From assembly GCA_001941135.1 (NCBI GenBank), contig MSHL01000029.1, positions 1 through 41,790 of the forward strand: a DNA stretch of 41,790 nucleotides. The letters run 5' to 3'. The DNA is from Ruminococcus sp. Zagget11. Lineage in GTDB: Bacteria; Bacillota; Clostridia; Oscillospirales; Ruminococcaceae. Position 1 is the stretch's first letter. Every line of letters begins with the position of its first letter. Of the stretch, positions 16,652 through 24,613 are shown one piece after another. The notes under the pieces are model-generated. The model ran no database searches, was not told where the DNA came from, and saw only the letters and a list, made by a program, of their open reading frames with translations. The translations under genes were made by a program, and so were the position numbers.

Positions 16652-18364
16652 TTAGAACAAATAATATTTCTGTGTAAGCGGAAGCGACAGGGCAGCCTCA
16701 CAGGTGATTTTTTCGCCGTCAACCGTAACCGTATAGGTTTCGGGATCTACCCTTATATCCCCTGTTCTGTCGTTAAAACGCATATCGCTTTTACCGATGC
16801 TGCGGCAATTTCTGACGGGGAGAACCGCCTTTCCAAGTCCCAAACGCGCCTTTATGCCGCCGTCAAACGCTGCCTGTGAAACAAAATCCGCGCAGGTGCG
16901 CTTGCGTGCAAGGCCGTGTGCGCCGAACATTTTAGTGTATATTACCGGTTGAGGTGTGGGGATAGACGCATTTGCATCTCCCATTTTTGAGGCGCATATA
17001 AATCCGCCCTTGATTATCATTTCGGGCTTTGCACCGAACATTGACGGCTTCCAAAGCACTAAATCAGCCAGCTTTCCGACTTCAACAGAGCCCACATAAT
17101 CGGATATACCGTGGGTTATTGCGGGATTTATGGTGTATTTTGAAATATATCTTTTTACACGGAAATTATCGTTCCTGTCATTATCCTCCGGCAGTATTCC
17201 CCTCTGATCCTTCATCTTTGAGGCTGTCTGCCATGTGCGGGTAATAACCTCGCCAACTCGTCCCATAGCTTGGCTGTCACTGGACATCATACTGAAAATG
17301 CCCATATCGTGCAGAACGTCCTCGGCTGCTATAGTTTCGGGGCGTATTCTCGAATCCGCAAAGGCAACGTCCTCGGGCACCTTGCTGTCCAGATGATGAC
17401 ATACCATAAGCATATCCAGATGCTCGTCAATAGTGTTTCTCGTAAAGGGCATGGTGGGGTTTGTTGAGGACGGAAGAATATTCGGGAATGCCGCCGCACG
17501 GATAATATCGGGGGCATGACCTCCTCCCGCGCCCTCGGTATGATAGGTGTGAATGGTTCTGCCGTTTATTGCTGAAATAGTATCCTCCACGAAGCCGCCC
17601 TCGTTAAGTGTGTCGGTGTGTATGGACACTTGAACGTCATAGTCATCCGCAACGGTGAGAGCCTTATCTATTACCGCAGGTGTAGAGCCCCAGTCCTCAT
17701 GTATCTTCAAACCGCAGGCACCCGCTTTCACCTGTTCCGCAAGTGTGTCGTAATCTGCACCGTTTCCCTTTCCCAGATAGCCTAAATTCATGGGATAATC
17801 CTCGGAAGCCTCCAGCATTTTTTCAATATTGAACCGTCCGGGGGTACAGGTAGTGGCATTGGTTCCGTCAGCAGGTCCCGTGCCTCCTCCGATCATTGTG
17901 GTGATACCCGAATAAAGCGCCGTTTCAATCTGCGTGGGGCTGATGAAATGTATGTGAGTGTCTATTCCTCCCGCGGTAAGGATAAGCCCCTCTCCCGCTA
18001 TTGCCTCTGTGGACGCACCGAAAACCAGCGACGGAGTCACTCCGTCCATTATATCGGGATTACCCGCCTTGCCTATGCCGCATATTTTACCGCCCTTTAT
18101 CCCTATATCCGCCTTGTAAATTCCGCTGTAATCCACAACAAGCGCGCTTGTAATAACCGTATCGGGGCATACGCTGTCGGGCGCAGTGCAGGATTGTCCC
18201 ATACCGTCGCGGAGAGATTTGCCGCCGCCGAACTTAGCCTCCTCGCCGTAAACGCAATAATCCTTTTCAACCTCGATAATAAGCGATGTGTCCCCCAAGC
18301 GAACCCTGTCGCCGGTCGTAGGTCCGTACATATCGGCATATTGTTTTCTTGACATTTTAAACAC
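16652..18364 (-). CDS. ureC: Urease alpha subunit, catalytic
   Basis: The catalytic subunit (about 570 residues) hydrolyses urea to ammonia and carbamate at a dinickel site. Ligands are visible: HIHFISPTQ (two His), GLKIHEDWG (the Lys that is carbamylated, and a His), [25 protein letters not shown], the mobile flap Cys in [13 protein letters not shown] and the Asp region [13 protein letters not shown]. The start is probably GTG at 18364 (giving [20 protein letters not shown]), with GGAG 10 bases upstream. GTG at 18373, overlapping the ureAB stop, is also possible. Intact throughout. Confidence 0.96.
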   Translation of the reverse strand: MFKMSRKQYADMYGPTTGDRVRLGDTSLIIEVEKDYCVYGEEAKFGGGKSLRDGMGQSCTAPDSVCPDTVITSALVVDYSGIYKADIGIKGGKICGIGKAGNPDIMDGVTPSLVFGASTEAIAGEGLILTAGGIDTHIHFISPTQIETALYSGITTMIGGGTGPADGTNATTCTPGRFNIEKMLEASEDYPMNLGYLGKGNGADYDTLAEQVKAGACGLKIHEDWGSTPAVIDKALTVADDYDVQVSIHTDTLNEGGFVEDTISAINGRTIHTYHTEGAGGGHAPDIIRAAAFPNILPSSTNPTMPFTRNTIDEHLDMLMVCHHLDSKVPEDVAFADSRIRPETIAAEDVLHDMGIFSMMSSDSQAMGRVGEVITRTWQTASKMKDQRGILPEDNDRNDNFRVKRYISKYTINPAITHGISDYVGSVEVGKLADLVLWKPSMFGAKPEMIIKGGFICASKMGDANASIPTPQPVIYTKMFGAHGLARKRTCADFVSQAAFDGGIKARLGLGKAVLPVRNCRSIGKSDMRFNDRTGDIRVDPETYTVTVDGEKITCEAALSLPLTQKYYLF

Positions 18365-18369
18365 AGCGG

Positions 18370-19050
18370 TCACACTCCTTTAAATCCAAGCTGCGCAGCT
18401 TTTTCCAAAGCTGCGGCTTTTACGGCTTCATCGTCCATGCTGCCCTGCGTAAGGCTGTTAAGTCCCATTCCTATACGGTTTCCTCCGATAGGAATAAGGC
18501 TTACCCTCCTGCTCTCCCCCGGCTCAAAGCGCACTGCCGTGCCTGCGGGGATATCAAGCCTCATTCCAAAGGCGGTTTTCCTGTCAAATTCAAGCGCCTT
18601 ATTCACCTCAAAGAAGTGGTAATGCGAGCCTACCTGTATCGGTCTGTCTGCGGTGTTTACAACGGTCAGGGAAATACTTTCCTTTCCCGCATTAATTTCA
18701 ATTTCTCCGTCCTCCGCAATTATTTCTCCGGGAATAACCTTTCCGTTTGGTATAATAGGCTCATGAACGGTCACAAGCTTAGTTCCGTCGGGAAATGTCG
18801 CCTCTACCTGAATTTCGTGCAGCATTTCGGGAACACCGTCCATAACGTCATCGGCAGTCAGAAGCTGTCTGCCTATGCTCATAAGCTCGGTAACTGTTTT
18901 TCCCTCACGCGCAAGCTCTAACAGCTCCGAGGTTATATATGCGATTGATTCGGGATAATTCAGCTTTATCCCCCGTTCCTTTCTTTCCCTTGCAAGATTT
19001 CCCGCAAGGTGAATCATCAGGCGTTCCTGTTCTCTTGCTGTGAGATGCAT
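18370..19050 (-). CDS. ureAB: Fused urease gamma-beta subunit
   Basis: One 226-residue frame contains both small urease subunits. Residues 1-100 are the gamma subunit ([40 protein letters not shown]). From about residue 108 comes the beta subunit ([38 protein letters not shown]). Helicobacter UreA is fused the same way, while Bacillus, Staphylococcus and Klebsiella have separate ureA and ureB. No stop or frame change separates the halves, so the fusion appears real. It is the first catalytic-subunit gene of the operon; ureC follows with overlap or near overlap. Confidence 0.95.
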   Translation of the reverse strand: MHLTAREQERLMIHLAGNLARERKERGIKLNYPESIAYITSELLELAREGKTVTELMSIGRQLLTADDVMDGVPEMLHEIQVEATFPDGTKLVTVHEPIIPNGKVIPGEIIAEDGEIEINAGKESISLTVVNTADRPIQVGSHYHFFEVNKALEFDRKTAFGMRLDIPAGTAVRFEPGESRRVSLIPIGGNRIGMGLNSLTQGSMDDEAVKAAALEKAAQLGFKGV

Positions 19051-19061
19051 ACATTTCCCTC

Positions 19062-19382
19062 CTAAATCTTATTTCCCTTTGAAAAGGCGGATTTTACAGT
19101 GCCCAACGGGTCTTTTATCAGCACTATCGCCGTCCAAATGACGATACCAAGTACCACTGCCGAAAGTCCGAGGAAAAGATCGTTGAGCATATCGGAAAGG
19201 GGTGGGGTGAAAAGCTCCGCGCCCATTGAAGCGTACTCAAACGCCGCATCTACAAGCCACATAAGCGCCGCACCCCAATACATATAGCAAAGGGCGCTTA
19301 CCTTTAGCCTGCGCGCTTTCGGACTTGTGTACCACGCGATTGTTGCTGCCGCCGCCGCGAATACCGTTACAAGCAGGGTCAT
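19062..19382 (-). CDS. Small three-helix membrane protein at the head of the urease operon
   Basis: A 106-residue protein with three predicted spans ([59 protein letters not shown]). It starts within the stop of the preceding 37-residue gene (ATGA overlap) and ends 11 bases before ureAB, so all three are likely one transcript. I recall similar small membrane proteins in Clostridia but not their function. It does not resemble UreI or Yut urea channels. Confidence 0.6.
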   Translation of the reverse strand: MTLLVTVFAAAAATIAWYTSPKARRLKVSALCYMYWGAALMWLVDAAFEYASMGAELFTPPLSDMLNDLFLGLSAVVLGIVIWTAIVLIKDPLGTVKSAFSKGNKI

Positions 19383-19492
19383 TGCCGTTCCTCCCTTGCT
19401 TCATTCCTTGTTGAAATAAAATGCACCGCTGCGGTGACAGCCGCCCATACGGCGGTTACCGTAAGCGCCATTGCAACGCCGACAGTACCCAT
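19379..19492 (-). CDS. 37-residue single-span membrane peptide, first of the urease cluster
   Basis: MGTVGVAMALTVTAVWAAVT begins one hydrophobic span followed by a charged tail ending EAREERQ. Its TGA overlaps the next ATG (ATGA), which supports translation of both. GAGAGG lies about 14 bases upstream, a poor distance. The frame is open upstream into the flavodoxin remnant without a stop, so it could also be made as the tail of a fusion. Family not recognised. Confidence 0.5.
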   Translation of the reverse strand: MGTVGVAMALTVTAVWAAVTAAVHFISTRNEAREERQ

Positions 19493-19498
19493 TTCGCG

Positions 19499-19759
19499 GG
19501 GAAAAGCCCTCTCTGTAAGCGCAGATGTGGAAAAAACTACAACCTTACCTATTTTACTTTTGTCCAGTTTCTGAATATAATCCTTAACTTCAGCGCTGAT
19601 ACCGCCCCAGTATACAGAGGCTCCTAAGAACAGAATGTCAGCTTTGCCATCTATCGGCGTAGGAATTTGCTCAGCCTTGCAGCCGACCGTTTCCGCAATT
19701 ACATCTGCCAGCTTCTTTGTATTGCCGCCACGGGAAAAGTACCTGACTTGAATATTTAT
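19499..19759 (-). pseudogene. Flavodoxin, start codon altered and 3' end lost
   Basis: The minus-strand frame reads QVRYFSRGGNTKKLADVIAE, then ILFLGASVYWGGISAEVK and VVVFSTSALTERAFP, clearly the FMN-binding first half of a flavodoxin. Two defects are seen. The expected ATG before NIQVRYFSRGG reads ATA (19757-19759) although GAGGAG sits at a normal distance of 8 bases. After RAFP the similarity ends and the frame runs straight into the 37-residue membrane peptide of the urease cluster. A deletion has therefore probably joined two loci. The divergent HxlR regulator and a perfect promoter remain upstream. Confidence 0.75.
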
Positions 19760-19893
19760 AACATTTACTCCTCATATTTTATTTTAAATTGATGTTTTTA
19801 GCTTTGAAATCTAATCATCATTGATGATATATTGCATCCGACAGGCTTCCTACTCTTCGTAAAAACCATTTTGGGATAACTCCTAAAAAAGTA

Positions 19894-19922
19894 TTTACTT
19901 TTAATTTAAAGCCTGATATAAT
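19894..19922 (+). promoter_or_regulatory. Promoter of the HxlR regulator
   Basis: TTTACT (19894-19899), 17-base spacer, TATAAT (19917-19922). Its -10 abuts the -10 of the opposite promoter. Confidence 0.6.
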
Positions 19923-19923
19923 T

Positions 19924-19952
19924 ATTATAGCATTGGCTTGTTTCGGTGTCAA
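19924..19952 (-). promoter_or_regulatory. Perfect sigma-A promoter facing the flavodoxin remnant and urease cluster
   Basis: On the minus strand TTGACA (19952-19947), 17-base spacer, TATAAT (19929-19924), matching the full consensus. No terminator is seen between it and the urease genes. Confidence 0.8.
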
Positions 19953-20008
19953 GAACGCAGTTTTTATTGAGTAGGTACTAAAAAACTTATCTATGGGAGG
20001 AAATCACA

Positions 20009-20362
20009 ATGGCAAACGAACATATCTGTCCTTGTACCGTAGGATGCCCTTTACAAAAAGCGATGAATGCGATAGGCGGAAGATGGAAGATATCCATTTT
20101 ATGTTCTTTATCAAATGACGGTGCAACCAGATATAATGACATAAAACGAAAAATGGGCAGCATATCCAATACAATGCTTGCCAAGTCCCTGAAAGAATTG
20201 GAGGGCGATGGACTTGTAAAAAGAACGGAATATCTGGAGGTGCCGATTCGTGTGGAATACGAAATAACGGATTCCGTCCGCTCTTTAATTCCGATTCTTA
20301 CGGAGCTTGCTATGTGGGGAAACAACTTAAAAAATAAAAGTACCCCAATGAATGATAATTGA
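20009..20362 (+). CDS. HxlR-family transcriptional regulator
   Basis: A 117-residue winged-helix protein with the HxlR signature: a Cys-rich N-terminus (CPCTVGCPLQKAMNAIGGRW), then KISILCSLSNDGATRYNDIK, SNTMLAKSLKELEGDGLVKR and VEYEITDSVRSLIPIL. The Cys residues at 8, 10 and 14 may sense thiol-reactive or oxidising signals, as in HypR/YodB relatives. It is divergent from the flavodoxin remnant, whose promoter it probably regulated. Ribosome site GGGAGG. Confidence 0.93.
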   Translation: MANEHICPCTVGCPLQKAMNAIGGRWKISILCSLSNDGATRYNDIKRKMGSISNTMLAKSLKELEGDGLVKRTEYLEVPIRVEYEITDSVRSLIPILTELAMWGNNLKNKSTPMNDN

Positions 20363-20395
20363 TGAAATCCGCACCGGTATACATTTCCATTCCGT

Positions 20396-20440
20396 CAAAA
20401 ACGCCCCTTTGAGAACCATAATGCTCTCCGAGGGGCGTTA
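20396..20440 (-). terminator. Terminator of the sirtuin operon
   Basis: AACGCCCCT and AGGGGCGTT pair around a 22-base loop. On the minus strand GTTTTTGAC follows. It lies between the convergent sirtuin and HxlR genes. Confidence 0.75.
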
Positions 20441-20444
20441 AAAT

Positions 20445-21317
20445 CTATACCAAAAGCTGTGTAAGCGCTTTGCCTATATCCTCATTAATCAATATTGACC
20501 TTGATTTTATTTCATCGGGCGCATACACCTCACCGTAATTCATGCAGGCGTAAACAGCCTTTGTATTTTCCGCTGTCATTTTCCAAAAGGGATATTTTAT
20601 GATAACGGGAGTATTCATACCAACTCCCAATTCAAGGAATAAAATGTGCAGATTTCTATGCCGTCGTATAAACTCACTGTAGCGCTCCGCCGCTCTGTGC
20701 CAGCCCTCGTCCTCCACAAAGGTATCGTCACACCGCAAATTCATTGTTATAGGCGCACCGCATATGGGACAATAGGGTATCAGCTCCGACGGTATTTTCA
20801 TATCCTTTTGTTCGTCAACCATTCGGCGAACCGTTTCCTCGTTGTCATAGTTTTTGTTATGACACGGCTTTGAGCATTGCCACAGACCATAATCGCCCTG
20901 TGTGTAAAACAACCGCTTTTTGTCAAACCCCGCAAGCTGAAATTGATGATCCACATTGGTTGTCAGCACAAAATAATCCTTATCCTTTACAAGCTGCAAA
21001 AGATCGGAATACGGCTTTCCCACTCCCGCTTCATAGCGGTTAATAAGAATATGCCTTGACCACCACGCCCAGTATTCCTCCAAGGTGTCAAAGGGATAAA
21101 ACCCGCCCGAATACATATCGTGAATCCCGTACTTTTCCTCAAAGTCCGAAAAATACTTTTCAAAGCGCTCCCCACTGTAGCTCATGCCTGCTGATGCGGA
21201 AAGTCCCGCACCCGCGCCGATAACAACAGCGTCAGCCCTTTCCAATTCATTTTTCAGCTGTTGGATTTTATCCGAATATTTCTCTGTAGATTTGGTAGTC
21301 TGCATCCTTAAAAACAT
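20445..21317 (-). CDS. Class M sirtuin (SirTM), protein ADP-ribosyltransferase
   Basis: A 290-residue sirtuin with the NAD loop GAGAGLSASAGMSYSG at about residues 34-49, TTNVDHQF at 119-126 and TQGDYGLWQCS. The zinc pair is CPICGAP with an earlier Cys-x-x-x-Cys-His region (CSKPCHN). The canonical catalytic His is absent and Gln is found in TQGDYG. These traits match the SirTM group, which ADP-ribosylates lipoylated proteins in Staphylococcus and Streptococcus. The gene overlaps the 3' end of the macrodomain gene by 50 bases; GAGGTGA precedes the ATG. Unlike those operons, no GcvH-L or LplA2 gene is adjacent. Confidence 0.87.
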   Translation of the reverse strand: MFLRMQTTKSTEKYSDKIQQLKNELERADAVVIGAGAGLSASAGMSYSGERFEKYFSDFEEKYGIHDMYSGGFYPFDTLEEYWAWWSRHILINRYEAGVGKPYSDLLQLVKDKDYFVLTTNVDHQFQLAGFDKKRLFYTQGDYGLWQCSKPCHNKNYDNEETVRRMVDEQKDMKIPSELIPYCPICGAPITMNLRCDDTFVEDEGWHRAAERYSEFIRRHRNLHILFLELGVGMNTPVIIKYPFWKMTAENTKAVYACMNYGEVYAPDEIKSRSILINEDIGKALTQLLV

Positions 21318-22041
21318 TGAAAATCACCTCTGTTTCACTGTCGCACCGTTCTCTGTATTTTCTCACTGTACCTACTGCAATTTCCGCTGCCTTATCATTG
21401 GGAAAATGAAATTCGCCTGTGGAAATACAGCAAAACGCCACTGATTTTACACCGCTCTTTTTCGCCAGCTCAAGGCAGGAGGTGTAGCAGGATTCAAGAA
21501 GCGCCTTATCCCTTTGGGTAAGTCTGCCGCTTACAATCGGGCCCACAGTGTGCAGTACATAGTCACAGAGAAGATTAAAGGAGGGTGTGATTTTCGCACT
21601 GCCCGTTTCCTCCTCATGACCCTGTCGCTCCATAATTTCGGCACAGGCGGCGCGAAGCTGAATACCTGCATAGGTATGGATAGCGTTATCTATACACCCG
21701 TGGTTCGGACAAAAGCAGCCCAGCATTTGCGAATTGGCGGCATTGACTATCGCCCCGCACTGCAGAGTAGTAATATCCCCCTGCCAAAGGTAAATTCCAT
21801 TCTCAACAGGCATAAGCGCGTGATAATCGGTAATACCCTTGCCACGTATTTCCTCCTGCAAATATTCATCTTGAATCCGAATAAATTCATCGTCTGCCGC
21901 CTTTGGCATACGGATATTAAAAAGCGAACGAAGCAGAATTTTTTGTTCCTGCTCAGTCGGCGGAATTTCTATCCCTGCATACTGCGGCTTCTCTTTCAGT
22001 AGTGCCTTAATTAAATACATTCTTCTTTCGGCTTGCGTCAT
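21268..22041 (-). CDS. Zinc-containing macrodomain protein, ADP-ribosyl hydrolase
   Basis: A 257-residue protein with an N-terminal helical extension and a macrodomain from about residue 75: GDITTLQCGAIVNAANSQML, then CFCPNHGCIDNAIHTYAGIQ (Cys and His residues probably binding zinc), YVLHTVGPIV and VAFCCISTGEFHFPNDKAAE. In the known SirTM pairs this enzyme removes the ADP-ribose added by the sirtuin. It is translated just before the sirtuin with overlapping ends, so their stoichiometry is probably coupled. Three bases upstream ends the broken ferredoxin gene. Confidence 0.88.
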   Translation of the reverse strand: MTQAERRMYLIKALLKEKPQYAGIEIPPTEQEQKILLRSLFNIRMPKAADDEFIRIQDEYLQEEIRGKGITDYHALMPVENGIYLWQGDITTLQCGAIVNAANSQMLGCFCPNHGCIDNAIHTYAGIQLRAACAEIMERQGHEEETGSAKITPSFNLLCDYVLHTVGPIVSGRLTQRDKALLESCYTSCLELAKKSGVKSVAFCCISTGEFHFPNDKAAEIAVGTVRKYRERCDSETEVIFNVFKDADYQIYREIFG

Positions 22042-22044
22042 TTC

Positions 22045-22258
22045 TTATCCTTTCCGAACAACTGCTTTCTGCGGACAGACCTCGAAACAATTTCCGCAAT
22101 GTAAGCAATTCTTCTGATTAATAACCGCGGGGGTTTTGTAAAATCAATGCAGCCTTGAGGGCATACGGCTTCGCATATCCCACAGCCGTCACATTTCTCG
22201 GTTACCTCAAAACCGGAGCTATCGTTATGACAGCTCCGATTGATTTTATGACACCAAA
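22045..22258 (-). pseudogene. 2[4Fe-4S] ferredoxin-like remnant, 5' truncated and frameshifted
   Basis: Two cluster motifs are visible. CDGCGICEAVCPQGC lies in one frame and CLHCGNCFEVCPQKAVV in the next frame. They join if the run of five G on the plus strand (22129-22133) had six, giving TKPPAVINQKN between them. The TAA lies 3 bases before the macrodomain ATG, so it was the gene ahead of macrodomain and SirTM. No start codon or N-terminal domain remains between it and the stop of the gene at 22259. It resembles the ferredoxin end of EFR1-type flavodoxin-ferredoxin proteins. Confidence 0.75.
22214..22238 (-). terminator. Possible terminator of the MBL-like gene
   Basis: CGGAGCT and AGCTCCG pair around an 11-base loop. 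GTTTTG follows on the minus strand. It lies inside the ferredoxin remnant, 20 bases downstream of the MBL-like stop. Confidence 0.45.
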
Positions 22259-23050
22259 TTAAGCGAAGAAGAAGCCTGCAGTCATGTCGAGGTAATTCTG
22301 ACCGCTGTACTGCGGATATTGCTTGCCAACCTCAGCCTTAAACTCGTCAGCATTCTGAACGCCTGCGGCAATCTTTTTCAGATTTTTCAGATATTCAATC
22401 TTTGTCTGAGCGTCCTTCAGATCCTCGGGAGTATAGTGAGATGTGAGGATAAGGTCATAGCCCTTTTCAATATAGCCGCGAAGCTCTGCGATCATCGCGT
22501 CAGCATGACCTGCGCCTGCAACAATGGAATGGCAATCGTGACCCAGCATATGTGTATAAATTGCGTTAATTTCGGGGATCTCCACATCAAAGGCATCATT
22601 TGTCAGCTTGATTACGAAATCAATGCCGCCGATAGTTACCTTGCCCGGTTCAATCACATTGGTTATCTTATGAATAGGGGGGTCAAAAATCTCGCCGAAT
22701 GCGGCGGTGAAGTTATTGATAAGAGCCTTGCCGCCGCCGTTTTCGGAGAACTCAGCCGCATTCTGTGTTGCATACTTGGGAACATCGGGAAGGAAGGTTG
22801 CGCCTGCGCCGTGGTAGGCAACGAGCATTCCCGCAACCTCAACATCCTTAAGGTACTCAGCAAGCTCCTTATTATTATCAAAGAAGCACGGAGATTCAAT
22901 CACGACAGCCTTGCCGTTCTTCTCTACGATAAATACCTCATCGTCAATAAAATCATTGGCCTTGTATGCGTGCAGCTTTACTCCGCCGAAATCGTAAACA
23001 TTCATTTCTCCCTTAGCGAGCTTTACGCTTGTAAATGTATTCTTGTTCAT
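22259..23050 (-). CDS. Metallo-beta-lactamase-fold-like protein lacking the canonical HxHxDH motif
   Basis: A 263-residue protein whose strand order resembles MBL-fold hydrolases: VFIVEKNGKAVVIESPCF, a loop AYHGAGATFLPDVPKYATQN, then IYTHMLGHDCHSIVAG and ILTSHYTPEDLKDAQTKI. The usual HxHxDH metal motif is not present; only scattered His residues remain, so metal-dependent catalysis is doubtful. It has a strong promoter overlapped by a palindrome, and an Rrf2 regulator is encoded just upstream on the same strand. Substrate unknown. Confidence 0.65.
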   Translation of the reverse strand: MNKNTFTSVKLAKGEMNVYDFGGVKLHAYKANDFIDDEVFIVEKNGKAVVIESPCFFDNNKELAEYLKDVEVAGMLVAYHGAGATFLPDVPKYATQNAAEFSENGGGKALINNFTAAFGEIFDPPIHKITNVIEPGKVTIGGIDFVIKLTNDAFDVEIPEINAIYTHMLGHDCHSIVAGAGHADAMIAELRGYIEKGYDLILTSHYTPEDLKDAQTKIEYLKNLKKIAAGVQNADEFKAEVGKQYPQYSGQNYLDMTAGFFFA

Positions 23051-23194
23051 AATATCAATCTCCTTACATAAGCTTTTATTGTTTATTCATCTTTACCCTT
23101 TGCACATACAACAGCTGCCCTGATAATTAAATCCTTTATAACCAATACCTCCATTCGATTTTATTTTTCAGGGTAATGAGTTGTATCTGTCTTT

Positions 23195-23242
23195 GTTACA
23201 ACAAGTATAACACACGATAGTTGTAATGTCAATAGTTACAAC
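23195..23242 (-). promoter_or_regulatory. Promoter of the MBL-like gene overlapped by GTTGTAAC repeats
   Basis: On the minus strand TTGACA (23232-23227), 17-base spacer, TATACT (23209-23204). The inverted repeat GTTGTAA...TTACAAC (23242-23220) covers the -35, and another GTTGTAAC lies just after the -10 (23202-23195). The layout suits repression, most simply by the adjacent Rrf2 protein. Confidence 0.65.
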
Positions 23243-23349
23243 GAGAAATTAGCAGAAAATTAATAATTAGGCTTTTAGGTATTGTATTAAGAGGTAAGGC
23301 GAAATAAAAGACAAACCGACACAGGCTCAACACCCATATCGGCAATCTT

Positions 23350-23793
23350 CTATTTAACTTGCTCCTGTATATATCTTTGAGTATCCTCCACAACATCAGC
23401 AATAGTGATTTTCTGCATTTCAGCCTCCATTGCATTTTGAACACGCATCAGCTTTTCGTCCAATACACGGTGGATATTTCTCCCCACGGGGCAGTTGGGG
23501 TTCGGATTTTCATGAAAGTGGAACAGCTCCCCCTCCTCCACACATTCGACCGCATTGTAAACGTCAAGAAAGGTAATTTCATCTAACGACTTTGCAATGG
23601 ATGCGCCGCCGCTGCCACGGGCAACCGTTATCAATCCGGCGGCTTTCAGCTGCTGAAGAATACGCCGTATCACAACAGAATTGACGTTTACGCTTGAAGC
23701 CAAAAAATCGCTCGTTAATTTATAATCACCCTTAAAGACATCAATACAGGCAAACACATGAATTGCAATTGTAAATCTGCTTGAAATCTGCAT
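23350..23793 (-). CDS. Rrf2-family transcriptional regulator
   Basis: A 147-residue Rrf2 protein: MQISSRFTIAIHVFACIDVF, LASSVNVNSVVIRRILQQLK, GLITVARGSGGASIAKSL and ITFLDVYNAVE. It has few cysteines and lacks the three-Cys iron-sulfur ligand set of IscR/NsrR, so it is closer to YwnA-like members. It probably represses the MBL-like gene downstream, whose promoter carries paired palindromes. Confidence 0.92.
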   Translation of the reverse strand: MQISSRFTIAIHVFACIDVFKGDYKLTSDFLASSVNVNSVVIRRILQQLKAAGLITVARGSGGASIAKSLDEITFLDVYNAVECVEEGELFHFHENPNPNCPVGRNIHRVLDEKLMRVQNAMEAEMQKITIADVVEDTQRYIQEQVK

Positions 23794-23824
23794 TATTCCC
23801 CGCTCCCTTATTCTTACTGCTTAA

Positions 23825-23853
23825 AGTATATCACATTTTCAATGTAATTTCAA
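23825..23853 (-). promoter_or_regulatory. Promoter of the Rrf2 gene
   Basis: On the minus strand TTGAAA, 17-base spacer, TATACT, about 32 bases before the ATG at 23793. GGGAGCGGGG serves as ribosome site. Confidence 0.65.
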
Positions 23854-23863
23854 GCGCTGCGGC

Positions 23864-24194
23864 AAAAGTCGCTGCTCAAAAAAACAACGCCAATCGGGAA
23901 AATAAGTCCCCAACAGGCATTATTCACGTTCGACCTATTTCCTTTTGGGATATGCTCCGCCGAAATTCGGTGGGCGTAAGACAGATTGCGGCATGAAACA
24001 TTGCCGTGAATTTGGACCGGCTCTCGAATCCGACTTTGTTTGCAATATCCAATACAGAAAGATTCGTTTCCGCCAACAGCTTTTTCGCTTGGTTAATTCG
24101 CTTTTCTTTCAGATATTCGGATATATTCTGCCCGTAAACCGCTCTGAAATAATTCTTAAGACTTGTTGCGCTGATACCCATTTCCCCCACAATA
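23864..24194 (-). repeat. 331-bp direct repeat, left copy
   Basis: Matches 25561-25891 without any indel and with roughly 13 substitutions by eye (about 96% identity). It starts at AAAAGTCGCTGCTC and ends at CAATA. It covers the 3' end of the AraC gene and 60 bases beyond its stop. Confidence 0.9.
23924..24194 (-). pseudogene. AraC regulator fragment (C-terminal helix-turn-helix only)
   Basis: The frame encodes GEMGISATSLKNYFRAVYGQ, then EYLKEKRINQAKKLLAETNL and VGFESRSKFTAMFHAA, the same as the last 90 residues of the intact AraC protein at 25.6 kb with a few substitutions (for example IGLTPTEF has become ICLTPTEF). The N-terminal two thirds is missing; at 24195 the sequence changes abruptly to a lysin fragment on the other strand. 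The frame stays open through the antisense of that fragment to 24505, giving a fortuitous chimera. Confidence 0.85.
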
Positions 24195-24487
24195 CATCCT
24201 CCGGCTCTGCCGGCACTTCCACGGTGACGGAGCAGACAGCAACCGACCCGGGAAAGTCCTTCAACAAGAGCATCGCCGGTACCTACAAGACCACAGCGAA
24301 CCTCTACATGAGGAACGGCGCCGGTCAGGGCAAGGCTGCAATGGTGGTGCTGCCAAAGGGGACGAATGTGAAGAGCTACGGCTACTACACGACATCGGTC
24401 GGCGTAAAGCACCTCTACGTTCAGGTCAACTACAATAATATCAAATATATCGGCTTCTGCTGCGGGACATATCTCAAGAAGCAGTAA
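24195..24487 (+). pseudogene. 3' fragment of a phage-type lysin/amidase (SH3-like wall-binding domain)
   Basis: The plus frame, SSGSAGTSTVTEQ then GKSFNKSIAGTYKTTANLYM and TNVKSYGYYTTSVGVKHLYV, ends in FCCGTYLKKQ. This is the SH3-like C-terminal repeat found on N-acetylmuramoyl-L-alanine amidases and phage endolysins of Clostridia. The catalytic domain and any start codon are missing. Base composition is richer in G+C than the flanks. Its own terminator is retained just downstream, so a gene end was captured. Confidence 0.8.
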
Positions 24488-24504
24488 GCCGGACATGAAT
24501 GACA

Positions 24505-24543
24505 CCCATCGAGGAAAGAAAACTTCTTCGATGGGCGTTTTTT
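24505..24543 (+). terminator. Terminator of the lysin fragment
   Basis: CCCATCGA...TCGATGGG stem, extended by GGAAG/CTTC-type pairing, followed by GCGTTTTTTC. Confidence 0.8.
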
Positions 24544-24613
24544 CATTGATTATGATATTACCCGAATGTACTTGGCATCAGGCAGGAGCTTCGTTCGTTT
24601 TAACTGCATAGAG

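Larger units (their letters stand above)
19890..19979. promoter_or_regulatory. Two AGTA-NN-TACT palindromes, candidate HxlR operators
   Basis: AGTATTTACT at 19890-19899 and AGTAGGTACT at 19970-19979 share the same half-sites. The first overlaps the -35 of the hxlR-side promoter; the second lies upstream of both. They bracket the divergent promoter pair, a layout suited to autoregulation by the HxlR protein. Inference from spacing and symmetry. Confidence 0.5.

Noticed and set aside
23924-24505. A 193-residue minus-strand open frame
   Set aside because: Its first half is the antisense of the lysin fragment and only the last 90 residues are AraC-like; a chance chimera.
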